The notes: generated by a model from the sequence alone, not told the origin. Numbered from the stretch's first letter, positions 42,439 to 51,434 are shown. The stretch: 64,000 nt of DNA from JAIBJN01 sp963699495 (GCA_963699495.1 CAVOUB010000002.1:62001-126000); one strand, 5' to 3'. Made by a program: numbers and translations.

Positions 42439-42933
42439 CTAGGAGGCCGACCAGCTCCCGCGCGCGAGCGTGAAGCCGTGCCCCTCGCGGTTCGTACAGG
42501 CGAGGCCGCTCTCGCTCGACTCGCAGACGATCCCTGCTCGGCTCCAGGTCGAGCCGTAGGCGAGCGTAGGGGCCCCGGCGTCGTAAACCGTGTCGCTGCC
42601 GCAGTTCGCCGCGGCGGGACCGGTCACGCCCATGTCCACCCCGACCCAGTCGAACTCGCAGGCCTCGGTCGGCGCCGGGTCGAGGCCGCTCAGGATGTCG
42701 CAGCGGAGCCGGCGGAATCCGAACAGGCAGCCGACGTTCCTCGAAGGCATCTGGAACGAGGCGGCGGCCTCTTCGGGCTCGGACGTGTCGGCGGGGACAG
42801 TCTCGGTGACTGTCGTGGTCACCGTCACGGTCGAGGCGACGGTCGTCGTCACCGTCGTGGCCTCGGGCTCGTCCCCGCTGCAGGCCGCCGGGAGAAGCAT
42901 GGCGACGAGAGCCGTCGCCGCGAGCGCTCTCAC
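42439..42933 (-). CDS. DUF6636-type lipoprotein
   Basis: This 164-residue exported protein has a lipoprotein signal ending LLPAAC. A Thr/Val-rich linker follows (many repeats of TTVT), then a domain with MPSRNVGCLFGFRRLRCDIL, CEFDWVGVDM and CTNREGHGF, which matches DUF6636, a cysteine-containing actinobacterial domain of unknown role. The GTG at 42933 overlaps the cyclase stop as GTGA, so I prefer it to the TTG at 42960. Co-expression with a cyclase suggests a link to envelope sensing, which is inference. Confidence 0.75.
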   Translation of the reverse strand: MRALAATALVAMLLPAACSGDEPEATTVTTTVASTVTVTTTVTETVPADTSEPEEAAASFQMPSRNVGCLFGFRRLRCDILSGLDPAPTEACEFDWVGVDMGVTGPAAANCGSDTVYDAGAPTLAYGSTWSRAGIVCESSESGLACTNREGHGFTLARGSWSAS

Positions 42934-44861
42934 CCGGCGGCGGCCCACTGCACGGAGCAAACCTCGACCGGATCCTTGAAGCCCTTCAGGGTCAGCGCGC
43001 GCGGGTCCGCGGCCTCGAACTGCGGCAGACCCCGCATCGTCGCGCGGCTCGCCAGTACCTCGCGGCCTCCTGCGGCCGCGCCGATCCGCGCGGCCGTGTG
43101 CACGCCCTTGCCGTGGTAGTTCTCCTTCGTCTGCAGGGCGCCGTCGGTGTGGACGCCGACGCGGATGTCGAACTCGAAGTCCTGGTCGATCGTCCGCTGG
43201 ATGGCGATGGCCGCGCCGACCGCGTCCGCCGCCTCCTCGAACGCGGCGAAGAAGCCGTCGCCGGTGTGGTCGACGACCTGGCCGCGGAAGTCGGCGAAGA
43301 TCGCCCGGAGGGCATCGTCGTGACGGCGGAGGAGGTTGACCCAGTGACGGTCGCTCCCCACCGCGCTCGCGAGCTCGGTGGAGCCGACGATGTCCGTGAA
43401 GAGGAAGGTCTTCATCACCTCGGTGGTCGGGTCCCGCATGAGGAGCTCGGCGACCCGGTCCGCGTCCCGCAAGGCTCCGAGCCGCTCGAAGCGCGCGGCG
43501 GCCGCCTGCAGCTCCCAGATGGCGGCGTCCTCGTCGCCGCTGGCGCGTAGCGCCCGGCCGAGTTGCTCACGCGCGCGCGCGACGTCGTAGGTCGCCGCGG
43601 TCGAGTCCCAGGTCGCGCGTGCCTGCCGGAAGTACTGGTAGGCGGCATCGGCGTCGCCTCGGGCGAGAGCCACCTGCCCGTGCGCGTAGGCGGCCGAGGC
43701 CGCCAGCGCCGACGACTCGTAGGTGTCCGCGATCGACGCGAAGCGCTCTGCGTATCCCGCGGCCTCCTCGTGCTCGCCGGCCGCGACCGCGATGTCGACC
43801 GCGGGCGGCAGCAGGCGCGCCTGTGCAGGAAGGCCGAGCGAGTCGTTCCCCACCGCGCGGCGGATGGAGGCGAGCGCCCCCTTCACGTTTCCCTGCTCGA
43901 GCCGGAGAAGGGAAAGGCCCGGCTCCGGCGTCCGCCCGAACTCGTCGGCCTCGCGGAAGGCCTGTTCGGCCTGAGCCAGCTCGCCGAGGCGCAGTCTGAC
44001 CTCGCCGAGCTCGTAGAAGGCGGCTCCCGCGACGCGGGGATTCCAGGAGCGCAGCTCCGTGCCGGCCCGGTCGGCCAGTTCCTGCGCCTCGTTGAGGCGG
44101 CCCTTGAACTTCATGACCTCTGCGTGATTGACCCGGCACATGCCCGGAAACGCAGTCATCGCGTTCGCGTCGCAGAAGTCGCTCGCACGGTCGGTCCACT
44201 CGCTCGCGCTCTCGAAGTCGGCGACATCGCGGCAGGCCCCGATCGTGTTGCAGTAGACGACCAGCGTCGAGAAGGGGTCGAGCTCGCCGCCCAGGGCCGC
44301 GGCGCTGGCCTCGTCCAGGAAGAGCTTCCCCTCGGCGACCTCGCCCTGGGCGATCAGGGCGTTGCCCTGGCGCTGGAGCGCGCGGATCTCGAGGTTGCGG
44401 TCGCCGAAGCGGCGGCCGAGCTCCTCCGCCTGCTTGGCCAGCCGGAGGGCCTCGGCGAAGTTCCCCTCGCCGAGCTCGATCAGGCTCTTCTGGAGGGCCC
44501 AGTACCCGTGCTCGGGCGCCTCGTCCTCGAGGTCGAGCAGACGCTTCGCGCGGCTCATCCAGCCGTTCGCCACCGACGCCTGGAGGTTGTTCTTCTGGTC
44601 GTGCGCGATCCAGATGGCGACGTAGGCGGCGCGGAGCGTCTTTCCCTGCTGCAGATAGGCGCGGTACGCGCGCTCGAACGTCGGGTGAACGACGTCCATG
44701 TGCCCGTTCCACATGGCGGCTTCCCCGAGGAGCATGAGGTCCTCCGGGCCAAGCTCCATGGTCTCGTCCGCGGTGCGCAGCAGCTCGTAGCCTTCGGCCC
44801 ACTCGTGGCGACTCAGCGCGTCACGGCCGGCCTCGAGTGGATCCTGAGCTACCTGGCTCAC
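42930..44861 (-). CDS. TPR-domain protein with C-terminal class III nucleotide cyclase
   Basis: Of the 643 residues, the first 450 are helical tetratricopeptide repeats (ALRLAKQAEELGRRFGDRNL, AYQYFRQARATWDSTAATYD). The last 170 form a class III adenylate/guanylate cyclase domain with metal-binding Asp residues in FLFTDIVGSTELA and DHTGDGFFAAFE. The usual catalytic VNxAAR motif reads VHTAARI, so the transition-state Asn is replaced by His, as in a large actinobacterial subgroup; cyclase activity is uncertain. It is divergent from the response regulator at 44901 and coupled to the DUF6636 lipoprotein. Confidence 0.82.
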   Translation of the reverse strand: MSQVAQDPLEAGRDALSRHEWAEGYELLRTADETMELGPEDLMLLGEAAMWNGHMDVVHPTFERAYRAYLQQGKTLRAAYVAIWIAHDQKNNLQASVANGWMSRAKRLLDLEDEAPEHGYWALQKSLIELGEGNFAEALRLAKQAEELGRRFGDRNLEIRALQRQGNALIAQGEVAEGKLFLDEASAAALGGELDPFSTLVVYCNTIGACRDVADFESASEWTDRASDFCDANAMTAFPGMCRVNHAEVMKFKGRLNEAQELADRAGTELRSWNPRVAGAAFYELGEVRLRLGELAQAEQAFREADEFGRTPEPGLSLLRLEQGNVKGALASIRRAVGNDSLGLPAQARLLPPAVDIAVAAGEHEEAAGYAERFASIADTYESSALAASAAYAHGQVALARGDADAAYQYFRQARATWDSTAATYDVARAREQLGRALRASGDEDAAIWELQAAAARFERLGALRDADRVAELLMRDPTTEVMKTFLFTDIVGSTELASAVGSDRHWVNLLRRHDDALRAIFADFRGQVVDHTGDGFFAAFEEAADAVGAAIAIQRTIDQDFEFDIRVGVHTDGALQTKENYHGKGVHTAARIGAAAGGREVLASRATMRGLPQFEAADPRALTLKGFKDPVEVCSVQWAAAG

Positions 44862-44900
44862 GAACGACCTGCTTCCATGCTACAAGTGTGCCCGAAGGCG

Positions 44901-45281
44901 ATGGCCCTGGCCAAGATCCTGATAGTCGACGACGACCAGGACATCCGCCGTCTTCTCGGGCACAGGCTGAAGTCAGAGGGGTACGAGCCGGTCTTTGCAG
45001 GCGACGCGATCAGCGCGGTCAACGCCGCCCGCAAGGAGGTTCCGGATCTGATCCTCCTCGACCTGGGGCTCCCGGCCGGAGACGGGCGGATCGTCATGGA
45101 GCGGCTCCAGGCGATGCCGGCGCTCGAAGGGATCCCGGTCATCATCATCACCGCGCGCGACCTCAGCCTGGAGCGCGATTCGCTGGCCCAGACGGGCGCC
45201 TTCGCCCGCTTCCAGAAGCCGTTCGACTACGACGCGCTCCTCGCCGCGGTTCGCTCGGGGCTGGGCGAAACCGCCGCCTAG
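44901..45281 (+). CDS. Single-domain response regulator (CheY-like)
   Basis: This 126-residue receiver domain has the acidic pocket in ILIVDDDQD, the phosphoacceptor Asp54 in LILLDLGLP, the switch Thr in IIITARD and the invariant Lys in FQKPF. No output domain is present, so it works by protein contact or as a phosphotransfer step. ATG 44901 is typical; ATG 44877 would add eight residues. It is divergent from the TPR-cyclase gene, which may share a pathway with it; no histidine kinase is nearby. Confidence 0.87.
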   Translation: MALAKILIVDDDQDIRRLLGHRLKSEGYEPVFAGDAISAVNAARKEVPDLILLDLGLPAGDGRIVMERLQAMPALEGIPVIIITARDLSLERDSLAQTGAFARFQKPFDYDALLAAVRSGLGETAA

Positions 45282-45288
45282 GCGTCCG

Positions 45289-45294
45289 TAGAAT
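45289..45294 (+). promoter_or_regulatory. -10 element for a leaderless valS transcript
   Basis: TAGAAT lies six bases before the valS ATG, which puts the expected transcription start at the A of the start codon. No ribosome binding site precedes the ATG, consistent with leaderless translation, which is common in Actinobacteria. No clear -35 is visible. Confidence 0.4.
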
Positions 45295-45300
45295 CAGCGC

Positions 45301-47718
45301 ATGGAGCCGAGCTACCGTCCCGAGGACGTCGAGCCGCGCTGGCAGGAGGCGTGGGAGGCCGAGGGGCTCTACCGGGCCGGCGCAGGCAAGCGCCTGGACG
45401 AGACCTTCGTCATCGCCGTGCCGCCGCCCAACGTCACGGGGGCGCTGCACATGGGGCACGCCCTGAACGGCTCGCTCCAGGACGTCCTCGTCCGCTGGCA
45501 TCGCATGCAGGGCTTCGACACCCTCTGGCAGCCGGGCTACGACCACGCGGGGATCTCGACCCAGAACGTCGTCGAGAAGCAGCTCGTCGCCGAGGGCACC
45601 TCTCGCAAGGAGATCGGCCGCGAGGCGTTTGTGGAGCGGGTCTGGAGGCACCTCGAGGAGACGGGCCGGACGATCATGGGCCAGTACCGGCGCCTCGGCG
45701 CCTCGCTCGCTTACGAGCGCGAGCGCTTCACGATGGACCCGGGCTACGTCGAGGCGGTCATGCGCTTCTTCGTCCACTGCTGGGAGCGCGGCTGGCTGTA
45801 CCGCGCGAACCGGATCGTCAACTGGTGCCCGTTCCACGAGACCGCGATCTCCGACCTCGAGGTCGTCCACGTGCCGATGGACGACAGGCTGACGTACGCG
45901 CGCTACCCGTTCGCCGACGGTTCGGGCTCGATCACGGTCGCCACCGTGCGGCCCGCGACCATTCTCGCGGACGTCGCGGTCGCCGTGCATCCCGACGACG
46001 AGCGGTATCGCGAGGCGGTCGGCCAGGAGGTCGTCGTCCCGTTCGTGGAGCGGCACGTGCCGGTGATCGCCGACGAGCTCGTCGACCCCGAGTTCGGGAC
46101 GGGCGCGCTCAAGATCACCCCTGGCCACGACCCTACCGACTTCGAGATCGGGCGCCGCCACGGGTTGCCCGTCCTCACCGTAATCGGCCCGGACGGCCGC
46201 ATGAACGAGAACGCGGGCGAGCTTGCCGGGCGCACGCAGAAGGAGGCGGACGCGGCGGTCGTCGAGTGGTTGCGGGAGCACGACCAGCTGGAGAGGCAGG
46301 AGCCGTACCGCCACAACGTCGGCACCTGCGAGCGCTGCCACACCAGGATCGAGCCGCTCGTCTCGCTTCAGTGGTGGCTGGCGATGGAGGAGCCGCGTAA
46401 GCCGGCCCTCGAGGCGCTGCGCGAGCGGCGCGTCCGCTACCACCCGGAGTCGCAGCATCAGTTCGCGATCAGGTCGCTCGAGGAGATCCCGGACTGGAAC
46501 GTCTCCCGCCAGCTCTGGTGGGGGCACCAGCTGCCCATCTGGTACTGCCCGAACGGGCACGCCAGCTGCGCCTGGCCGTCGCCCGAGCAGTGCGCGGAGT
46601 GCGGGTCGGCCGAGCTCGAGCGCGACCCCGACGTGCTGGACACCTGGTTCTCCTCTGCGCTCTGGCCGTTCGCAACGCTCGGCTGGCCGGAGGACACGGA
46701 GGACCTGCGGCGCTACTACCCCGGCGACGTCAACTCGACCGCGCGCGAGATCATCCGCCTCTGGGTGAACCGCATGATCTGGTCGGGGATCGAGCTCGTC
46801 GGCGACGTCCCCTTCCACGACGTGATCATCCACTCGACGGTGCTGGCGACCGACGGCCGCCGGATGTCGAAGAGCCTGGGCACCGGCATCGACCCGCTCG
46901 AGCTGATCGACGCGCACGGGGCGGACGCGACTCGCTACGGGCTCATGAAGATGTCCTCCACCCAGGACGTCCGCTTCGCAGAGGGCGCGATCGTGGAAGG
47001 GCGGAAGCTCGCGACCAAGCTCTGGAACGTGTCGCGCCTCATCCTCATGAACGCGGAAGGCGCGCGGCCGGATGCTCGTCCGCAGGCGCTCGAGGAGCGG
47101 TGGATCCTTGCCCGGCTCGACGCGGCGCAGGGGGAGGTGGAGGCGGCCTGGGAGCGGTTCGACTTCGCCGCCGCGGTCAAGACCCTCTACTCCCTCACCT
47201 TCGATGACTTCTGCGACTGGTACGCCGAGGCGATCAAGCCGCGGCTCTACGAGGACGACCCCGACGCGGCCGCAACGGCGCTCGCCGCCCTCGAGCGCCT
47301 TGTCGCCCTCCTGCACCCGGTCATGCCGCACGTGACCGAGGAGATCTGGACGCAGCTGCCCGCGCGCGAGGCGCGCCTGATCGTCTCGCCGTGGCCGGAG
47401 CGCGACGAGCGATTCGCCGGGAGCGCGGACGCGCTCGAGCACGTCCGCGATGCGGCCGAGATCGCCCGGCGCAGCGGGGTGCTAGTCGAGCTGGCCGACG
47501 ACGAGCGCCGCATCTTCGAGGCAGTCGTCCGCCAGGAGCAGCTTCCACTGAACGGGAGCCGCGAAGGGGAGGTCGGCCGCCTGCGCCAGGAGGTCGCCCG
47601 TTCCGAGGGCATGCTCTCCAACGAGAACTTCGTCGCAAACGCGCCGCCCGAGGTCGTCGAGGGCGAGCGCGACAAGCTGGCGCGCTACCGGCGCGAGCTC
47701 GATGCGCTCGGCGACTAG
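45301..47718 (+). CDS. valS: Valyl-tRNA synthetase
   Basis: This 805-residue class I synthetase charges tRNA-Val. The HIGH motif reads HMGH at residues 50-53 in PPNVTGALHMGHALNG, and KMSKS reads RMSKS at residues 521-525. The editing domain lies between (residues about 190-340, with TVRPATILADVAV). The C-terminus has the coiled-coil arm with EVARSEGMLSNENFVANAPP typical of ValRS. The length is slightly short of the E. coli enzyme. It overlaps folC by 17 bases. Confidence 0.95.
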   Translation: MEPSYRPEDVEPRWQEAWEAEGLYRAGAGKRLDETFVIAVPPPNVTGALHMGHALNGSLQDVLVRWHRMQGFDTLWQPGYDHAGISTQNVVEKQLVAEGTSRKEIGREAFVERVWRHLEETGRTIMGQYRRLGASLAYERERFTMDPGYVEAVMRFFVHCWERGWLYRANRIVNWCPFHETAISDLEVVHVPMDDRLTYARYPFADGSGSITVATVRPATILADVAVAVHPDDERYREAVGQEVVVPFVERHVPVIADELVDPEFGTGALKITPGHDPTDFEIGRRHGLPVLTVIGPDGRMNENAGELAGRTQKEADAAVVEWLREHDQLERQEPYRHNVGTCERCHTRIEPLVSLQWWLAMEEPRKPALEALRERRVRYHPESQHQFAIRSLEEIPDWNVSRQLWWGHQLPIWYCPNGHASCAWPSPEQCAECGSAELERDPDVLDTWFSSALWPFATLGWPEDTEDLRRYYPGDVNSTAREIIRLWVNRMIWSGIELVGDVPFHDVIIHSTVLATDGRRMSKSLGTGIDPLELIDAHGADATRYGLMKMSSTQDVRFAEGAIVEGRKLATKLWNVSRLILMNAEGARPDARPQALEERWILARLDAAQGEVEAAWERFDFAAAVKTLYSLTFDDFCDWYAEAIKPRLYEDDPDAAATALAALERLVALLHPVMPHVTEEIWTQLPAREARLIVSPWPERDERFAGSADALEHVRDAAEIARRSGVLVELADDERRIFEAVVRQEQLPLNGSREGEVGRLRQEVARSEGMLSNENFVANAPPEVVEGERDKLARYRRELDALGD

Positions 47719-48838
47719 CAACGTCGCCTGGCTCGAGTCGCTGAGCCCCTGGCCCGAGGAGTTCGGGCTGGGGCGGATGCGGGAGCTGCTGGCGCGCCTT
47801 GGCAATCCCCAGGAGGCCTTCCGCGCGATCCACGTCGTGGGGACGAACGGGAAGACGACCACAGCGCGCTCGGCCGAGGCGCTGCTCGTCGCCGAGGGCG
47901 TGTGCGCGGGCGCCTACACCTCGCCGCACGTCGTCTCCTGGGCAGAGCGGATCCGGGTCGGCGGCGAGGAGGCCGACCTGGAGGCTCTTCTGGGGCGAGT
48001 CCGCGCCGGCGCCGAGGCCGTCGGCGGCACGCAGTTCGAGGCGTTGACGGCCGCCGCTCTCGCCGGGTTCGCGGACGCGGGCGTCGAGGCCGCGGTCGTC
48101 GAGGCGGGCCTCGGCGGGCGGCACGATGCGACCAACGTCCTGCAAGCCCCGGTCGTCGTGCTCACGAACGTCGGCCTCGAGCACACCGACGTTCTCGGGT
48201 CGACCCGCGAGGAGATCGCGGTCGAGAAGCTGGCCGTCGTCCAGCCGGGGGCTCTGGTCGTTCTCGGCGAGCCCGAGTGGGAGGAGCTCGCGCGCGTGGC
48301 CGGAGCCGGAGGGGTCACGGTCGTCGCCGGCTCGAGTGGAGTTCTCGCACACGCCGCCGTCGAGTCGTTCCTCGGCCGCACGGTCGACCCGGCGCCGCTC
48401 GAGCACGTCCACGTGCCCGGCCGACTCGAGCGCGTCGGCGAGTCTCCACTCGAGATCTGGGACGGCGCGCACAACCTGGCCGGCGTCGGCTACCTGCTCA
48501 CGCGCGTCCCGCGTGCGGACTGGGTGGTCGTCGCCTCGATCCTCGCGGACAAGGATGCGGCGGGCATGCTCGCCGCGCTCTCGGCCCTCGGCGACATGCT
48601 CGTCGCGACGGCGTCGTCGAGCCCCCGCGCGCTTCCGGCCGACGAGCTGGCGGCGGTCGCGCGGCGCTTCTTCGGGCGCGTCGAGGTCGTCGAGGAGCCG
48701 CTTCGGGCCCTCGCGCGCGGCCGTGAGCTCGCGGGCGGCGAGGGCGCGCTGCTCGTGACCGGATCCCTCTATCTGCTCGCTGACCTGGCCTCCGTCCGGC
48801 CTTCGTGTCTACCATGGCAAGCGTCGGCGAGCGGCTGA
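47702..48838 (+). CDS. folC: Folylpolyglutamate / dihydrofolate synthase
   Basis: This 378-residue Mur-ligase-fold enzyme adds glutamate to folates. The P-loop is VVGTNGKTTTARSAEALL, and other family landmarks are VCAGAYTSPHVVSWAERIRV, VVEAGLGGRHDATNVL and IWDGAHNLAGVGYLL. It is slightly shorter than the 420-450 residues usual for FolC. Overlap with valS gives the common valS-folC pair. The last 25 bases overlap a 37-residue membrane protein gene. Confidence 0.9.
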   Translation: MRSATSNVAWLESLSPWPEEFGLGRMRELLARLGNPQEAFRAIHVVGTNGKTTTARSAEALLVAEGVCAGAYTSPHVVSWAERIRVGGEEADLEALLGRVRAGAEAVGGTQFEALTAAALAGFADAGVEAAVVEAGLGGRHDATNVLQAPVVVLTNVGLEHTDVLGSTREEIAVEKLAVVQPGALVVLGEPEWEELARVAGAGGVTVVAGSSGVLAHAAVESFLGRTVDPAPLEHVHVPGRLERVGESPLEIWDGAHNLAGVGYLLTRVPRADWVVVASILADKDAAGMLAALSALGDMLVATASSSPRALPADELAAVARRFFGRVEVVEEPLRALARGRELAGGEGALLVTGSLYLLADLASVRPSCLPWQASASG

Positions 48839-48927
48839 GCGTCTTCGTGCTCGTGGCGGTCGTGCTCTTCGCGATCGTTGCCATCGCGTTTGGCGCCGGG
48901 TGGTTCGTTGGGAAGATCTTGTTGTGA
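48814..48927 (+). CDS. Tiny single-helix membrane protein
   Basis: ATG 48814 opens 37 residues: a polar start (MASVGERLS) and one hydrophobic helix (VFVLVAVVLFAIVAIAFGAG) followed by WFVGKILL. It starts inside folC in another frame, and its stop overlaps the next start as GTGA, which supports real translation. It is too short for family assignment. Tiny membrane proteins of this kind often modulate a larger partner; the neighbouring zinc-ribbon membrane protein is the likely one. Confidence 0.6.
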   Translation: MASVGERLSVFVLVAVVLFAIVAIAFGAGWFVGKILL

Positions 48928-49451
48928 CGCGTCTACACCTCTTACTCGCACAGACGACTACGACGGACGACAGCGATCCGCTGAACTTCGTCGGCGACTT
49001 CTTCGACTCGGAGGAGTGGCTGGTCGTCCGCAACGTGACGCTCTTCTTCCTGGTCGTCTTCTGGCTGGCCTCGGCGTACTGGGTCTACAAGGACGCCCGG
49101 CGGCGCATCGACGATCCGTGGCTGCTCGCCATGGCCGTCGCGCTCGGCATCTTCCCGCCGTTCGTCGGGCCGCTCCTCTACATGTTCTTCCGGCCGCCCG
49201 AGTACATCGAGGACGTGCGCGAACGGGAGCTCGAGATCAAGGCGATGGAGGACAGCCTCGACGTGGCCGAGCGCTGCCCGGTCTGCCGGGCTGCGATCGA
49301 GTCGACGTTCCTCGCCTGCCCGGTCTGCACGACGAAGCTGAAGGACTCCTGCAGGCGGTGCAAGGCACCGCTCGAGCCGCTCTGGCAGATGTGCCCGTTC
49401 TGCGAGACTCCCGTCGAATCGCCGCGCGCGGTCGAGAACCTTTCGGGTTAA
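48924..49451 (+). CDS. Membrane protein with C-terminal zinc ribbons
   Basis: This 175-residue protein has two hydrophobic helices (VRNVTLFFLVVFWLASAYW and LLAMAVALGIFPPFVGPLLY) and a cytoplasmic tail with cysteine pairs CPVCR, CPVCTTK, CRRCKA and CPFCET, that is, two zinc ribbons. The GTG at 48924 overlaps the upstream tiny gene. Double zinc-ribbon membrane proteins of unknown role are common in actinobacteria. No enzyme motif is seen. Confidence 0.78.
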   Translation: MTRLHLLLAQTTTTDDSDPLNFVGDFFDSEEWLVVRNVTLFFLVVFWLASAYWVYKDARRRIDDPWLLAMAVALGIFPPFVGPLLYMFFRPPEYIEDVRERELEIKAMEDSLDVAERCPVCRAAIESTFLACPVCTTKLKDSCRRCKAPLEPLWQMCPFCETPVESPRAVENLSG

Positions 49452-49460
49452 CCTGACGGG

Positions 49461-49655
49461 GTGGGGATCCTCCTCGCCCAGCACGCGATGCACGACGACG
49501 CCGGCTCGCTCGCCATCACCCTGGTCGCGCTGGTCGCCATGCTCGTCCCCTGGGGCGTGCTGGGCTACATCTGTTGGATCTTCTGGAAGGCGAAGAAGCG
49601 CGACGAGGCCGAGGAACGCCGAACCGACGCATGGCGGAACGCACCCTCGTCCTGA
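49461..49655 (+). CDS. Small membrane protein
   Basis: This 64-residue product has one long hydrophobic segment (SLAITLVALVAMLVPWGVLG, then YICWIFWKA) and a charged tail (KKRDEAEERRTDAWR). It starts at GTG 49461, nine bases after the zinc-ribbon gene, and its end overlaps ndk by 25 bases. Function unknown; position suggests co-expression with the two preceding membrane genes. Confidence 0.6.
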   Translation: MGILLAQHAMHDDAGSLAITLVALVAMLVPWGVLGYICWIFWKAKKRDEAEERRTDAWRNAPSS

Positions 49656-50047
49656 TCAAGCCGGACGCGATGCAGCGTCGGCTGGCCGGGCAGATCCTCG
49701 CGCGCCTCGAGCGGCGGGGGCTCGACATCCGTGGGGCGAAGCTCGTCCTCGTCGACCGAAAGCTTGCGGAGGCGCACTACGCCGAGCACCGAGAGAAGCC
49801 GTTCTTCGGCGAGCTCGTCGAGTTCATCACGTCGTCGCCGACGCTCGCGCTCGTCCTCGAAGGCGAGTCCGCCATCAAGGTCGTGCGAACGACCATGGGC
49901 GCGACCAACCCCGTCGACTCTGCGCCGGGCACGATCCGCGGTGACTTCGCGCTCGCCATGCCCGACAACCTCGTGCATGGCTCGGACTCTCCCGCGTCGG
50001 CGGAGCGCGAGATCGCGCTTTGGTTCTCCGACGGCGAGCTTGTCTGA
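49631..50047 (+). CDS. ndk: Nucleoside diphosphate kinase
   Basis: This 138-residue enzyme transfers the gamma phosphate between nucleoside triphosphates. It starts AERTLVLIKPDAMQR, has FFGELVEFITSSP, RTTMGATNPVDSAPGTIRGD, and the catalytic His116 in NLVHGSDSPASAE. ATG 49631 is the family start. The length is typical for bacterial NDK. Confidence 0.95.
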   Translation: MAERTLVLIKPDAMQRRLAGQILARLERRGLDIRGAKLVLVDRKLAEAHYAEHREKPFFGELVEFITSSPTLALVLEGESAIKVVRTTMGATNPVDSAPGTIRGDFALAMPDNLVHGSDSPASAEREIALWFSDGELV

Positions 50048-50803
50048 GCTTCCCGAGCACGCCCGCCGCAACCGCGCGGCCTGGAACGTCGTGGGCGCCC
50101 GAGTACGCCGAGCACGGGAAGCGTGCTTGGGCCAGTGAGGAGACCGCACTGGGGCATCTGGGCCGTTCCCGAGCGCGAGCTCCGCATTCTTCCGGACGTC
50201 GAGGGGAAGGACGTCGTCGAGCTCGGCTGCGGAACCGCCTACTGGTCGGCGTGGCTGGCGCGGGCAGGGGCACGACCAGTCGGCGTCGACATCTCCGAGC
50301 GCCAGCTCGAGAACGCGCTGAGTCTCCAGCGGGAGTTCGGACTCGAGTTCCCGCTGCTGCGGGCGAGCGCGGAGGAGGTGCCGCTGCCCGACGCGACCTT
50401 CGACCTCGTCCTCTCCGAGTACGGCGCCAGCGTGTGGTGCGACCCTCACCGGTGGATCCCTGAAGCAGCTCGCCTGCTCCGTTCCGGCGGACGGCTCGTA
50501 ATGATGACGACCAGCGTCCTCTTGATGCTCTGCTCGGGGGACGACGAGAAGGTCGGAGAGCATCTGGTCTGGAGTCAGTTCGGAATGCTCAGATTCGAAT
50601 GGCCAGAGCTCGGGGACGAGGTCGAGTTCCACCTCCCTCACGGCGAGATGATTCGACTCCTCGACTCGAGTGGGCTCGCCGTCGAGGATCTCGTCGAGCT
50701 TCAAGCGCCTGAGGGAGGCTCGTCCGGTCAGTGGGACTTCGTCTCGCTCGAATGGGCGCGGCGGTGGCCGTCGGAGGAGATCTGGCGGGCGCGCAAGCGG
50801 TGA
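50040..50803 (+). pseudogene. SAM-dependent methyltransferase with two +1 frameshifts in its 5' part
   Basis: From about 50150 the frame is a good class I methyltransferase: VVELGCGTAYWSAWLARAGA is the SAM-binding loop, VGVDISERQLENAL follows, then LPDATFDLVLSEYGASVW. The expected N-terminus is present but split over three frames: TTG 50040 gives LSELPEHARRNRAAWNV, then WAPEYAEHGKRAWASEETA one frame on, then WGIWAVPERELRIL in the third. Single extra bases at about 50091 and 50149 explain both breaks. A shorter protein from 50123 would lack the substrate cap. The 3' end overlaps maf as GTGA. Confidence 0.72.
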
Positions 50804-51382
50804 GCCCCCCGCTGCTCCTGGCATCGACGTCTCCTCAGCGCCGGGCCATCCTGGAGCAGCTCGGCCTGCCTTTCGAGGTCGTGGCGCCGCCGGTACGAGG
50901 AGCAGGACGACGGCGCCTCAGGGCACGTGGAGCTCGTGCGTGCCCACGCGGTTGGGAAGGCGCGATCCGTTGCGAGCCTGGCGGGCGAGCGGCCTGTGCT
51001 CGGCGTGGACACGGCGGTCGTGGTCGGGAATCGCGTCCTCGGGAAGCCTGCGAACGAGGAGGAGGCGGCCGCGATGCTCAGGCTCCTCGGCGGGCGTACG
51101 CACATCGTCGTCTCCGGCCTGTGCCTCCTCGCGCCGGGGTGGGAGGCCGTCGAGCACGAAGAGACGCGGGTGACCTTCCGGCCGCTGACGCCCAGGGACG
51201 TGGAGTCCTACGTCGCCGCGGGGGAGTGGCGCGGCCGCGCTGGCGGCTATGCCATCCAGGGACGCGGAGCGGGCCTGGTCGACCGCGTCGACGGCGACTA
51301 CCTCAACGTCGTCGGCCTCCCGGCAGCGCTCCTGGTCCGCCTCCTCGCGGACCGCCTCCCGGGCGCCTACGGGGTCGGCTGA
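50800..51382 (+). pseudogene. maf: Maf-family nucleotide pyrophosphatase with a +1 frameshift
   Basis: GTG 50800 begins LLLASTSPQRRAILEQLGLP and FEVVAP, the normal Maf start with the conserved Ser-Arg motif region. Then an extra base near 50891 breaks the frame; one base on, it continues RYEEQDDGASG, HVELVRAHAVGKARSVA, LGVDTAVVVGNRVLGKPANE and GYAIQGRGAGLVDRVDGDY to the end. The rest is intact. Maf proteins hydrolyse non-canonical nucleotides. A sequence error or a recent mutation are both possible. Confidence 0.78.
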
Positions 51383-51434
51383 CTCGTCCCCAGCGGCCGC
51401 GCTCGGGGTCAGACCCCTGACGTGTCCCCTCCGG

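Noticed and set aside
45163..47442. A 759-codon open frame antisense to valS, and other long antisense frames such as 4114-5943 and 14141-16030
   Set aside because: They mirror strong coding genes in a very GC-rich genome where stop codons are rare on the opposite strand. Their composition is Arg/Glu/His-rich without domains.
33230..50895. Programmed +1 frameshifting as the explanation for the broken genes
   Set aside because: The five sites share no slippery or stop-codon context, and the genes are unrelated. Assembly insertions or mutations are simpler.
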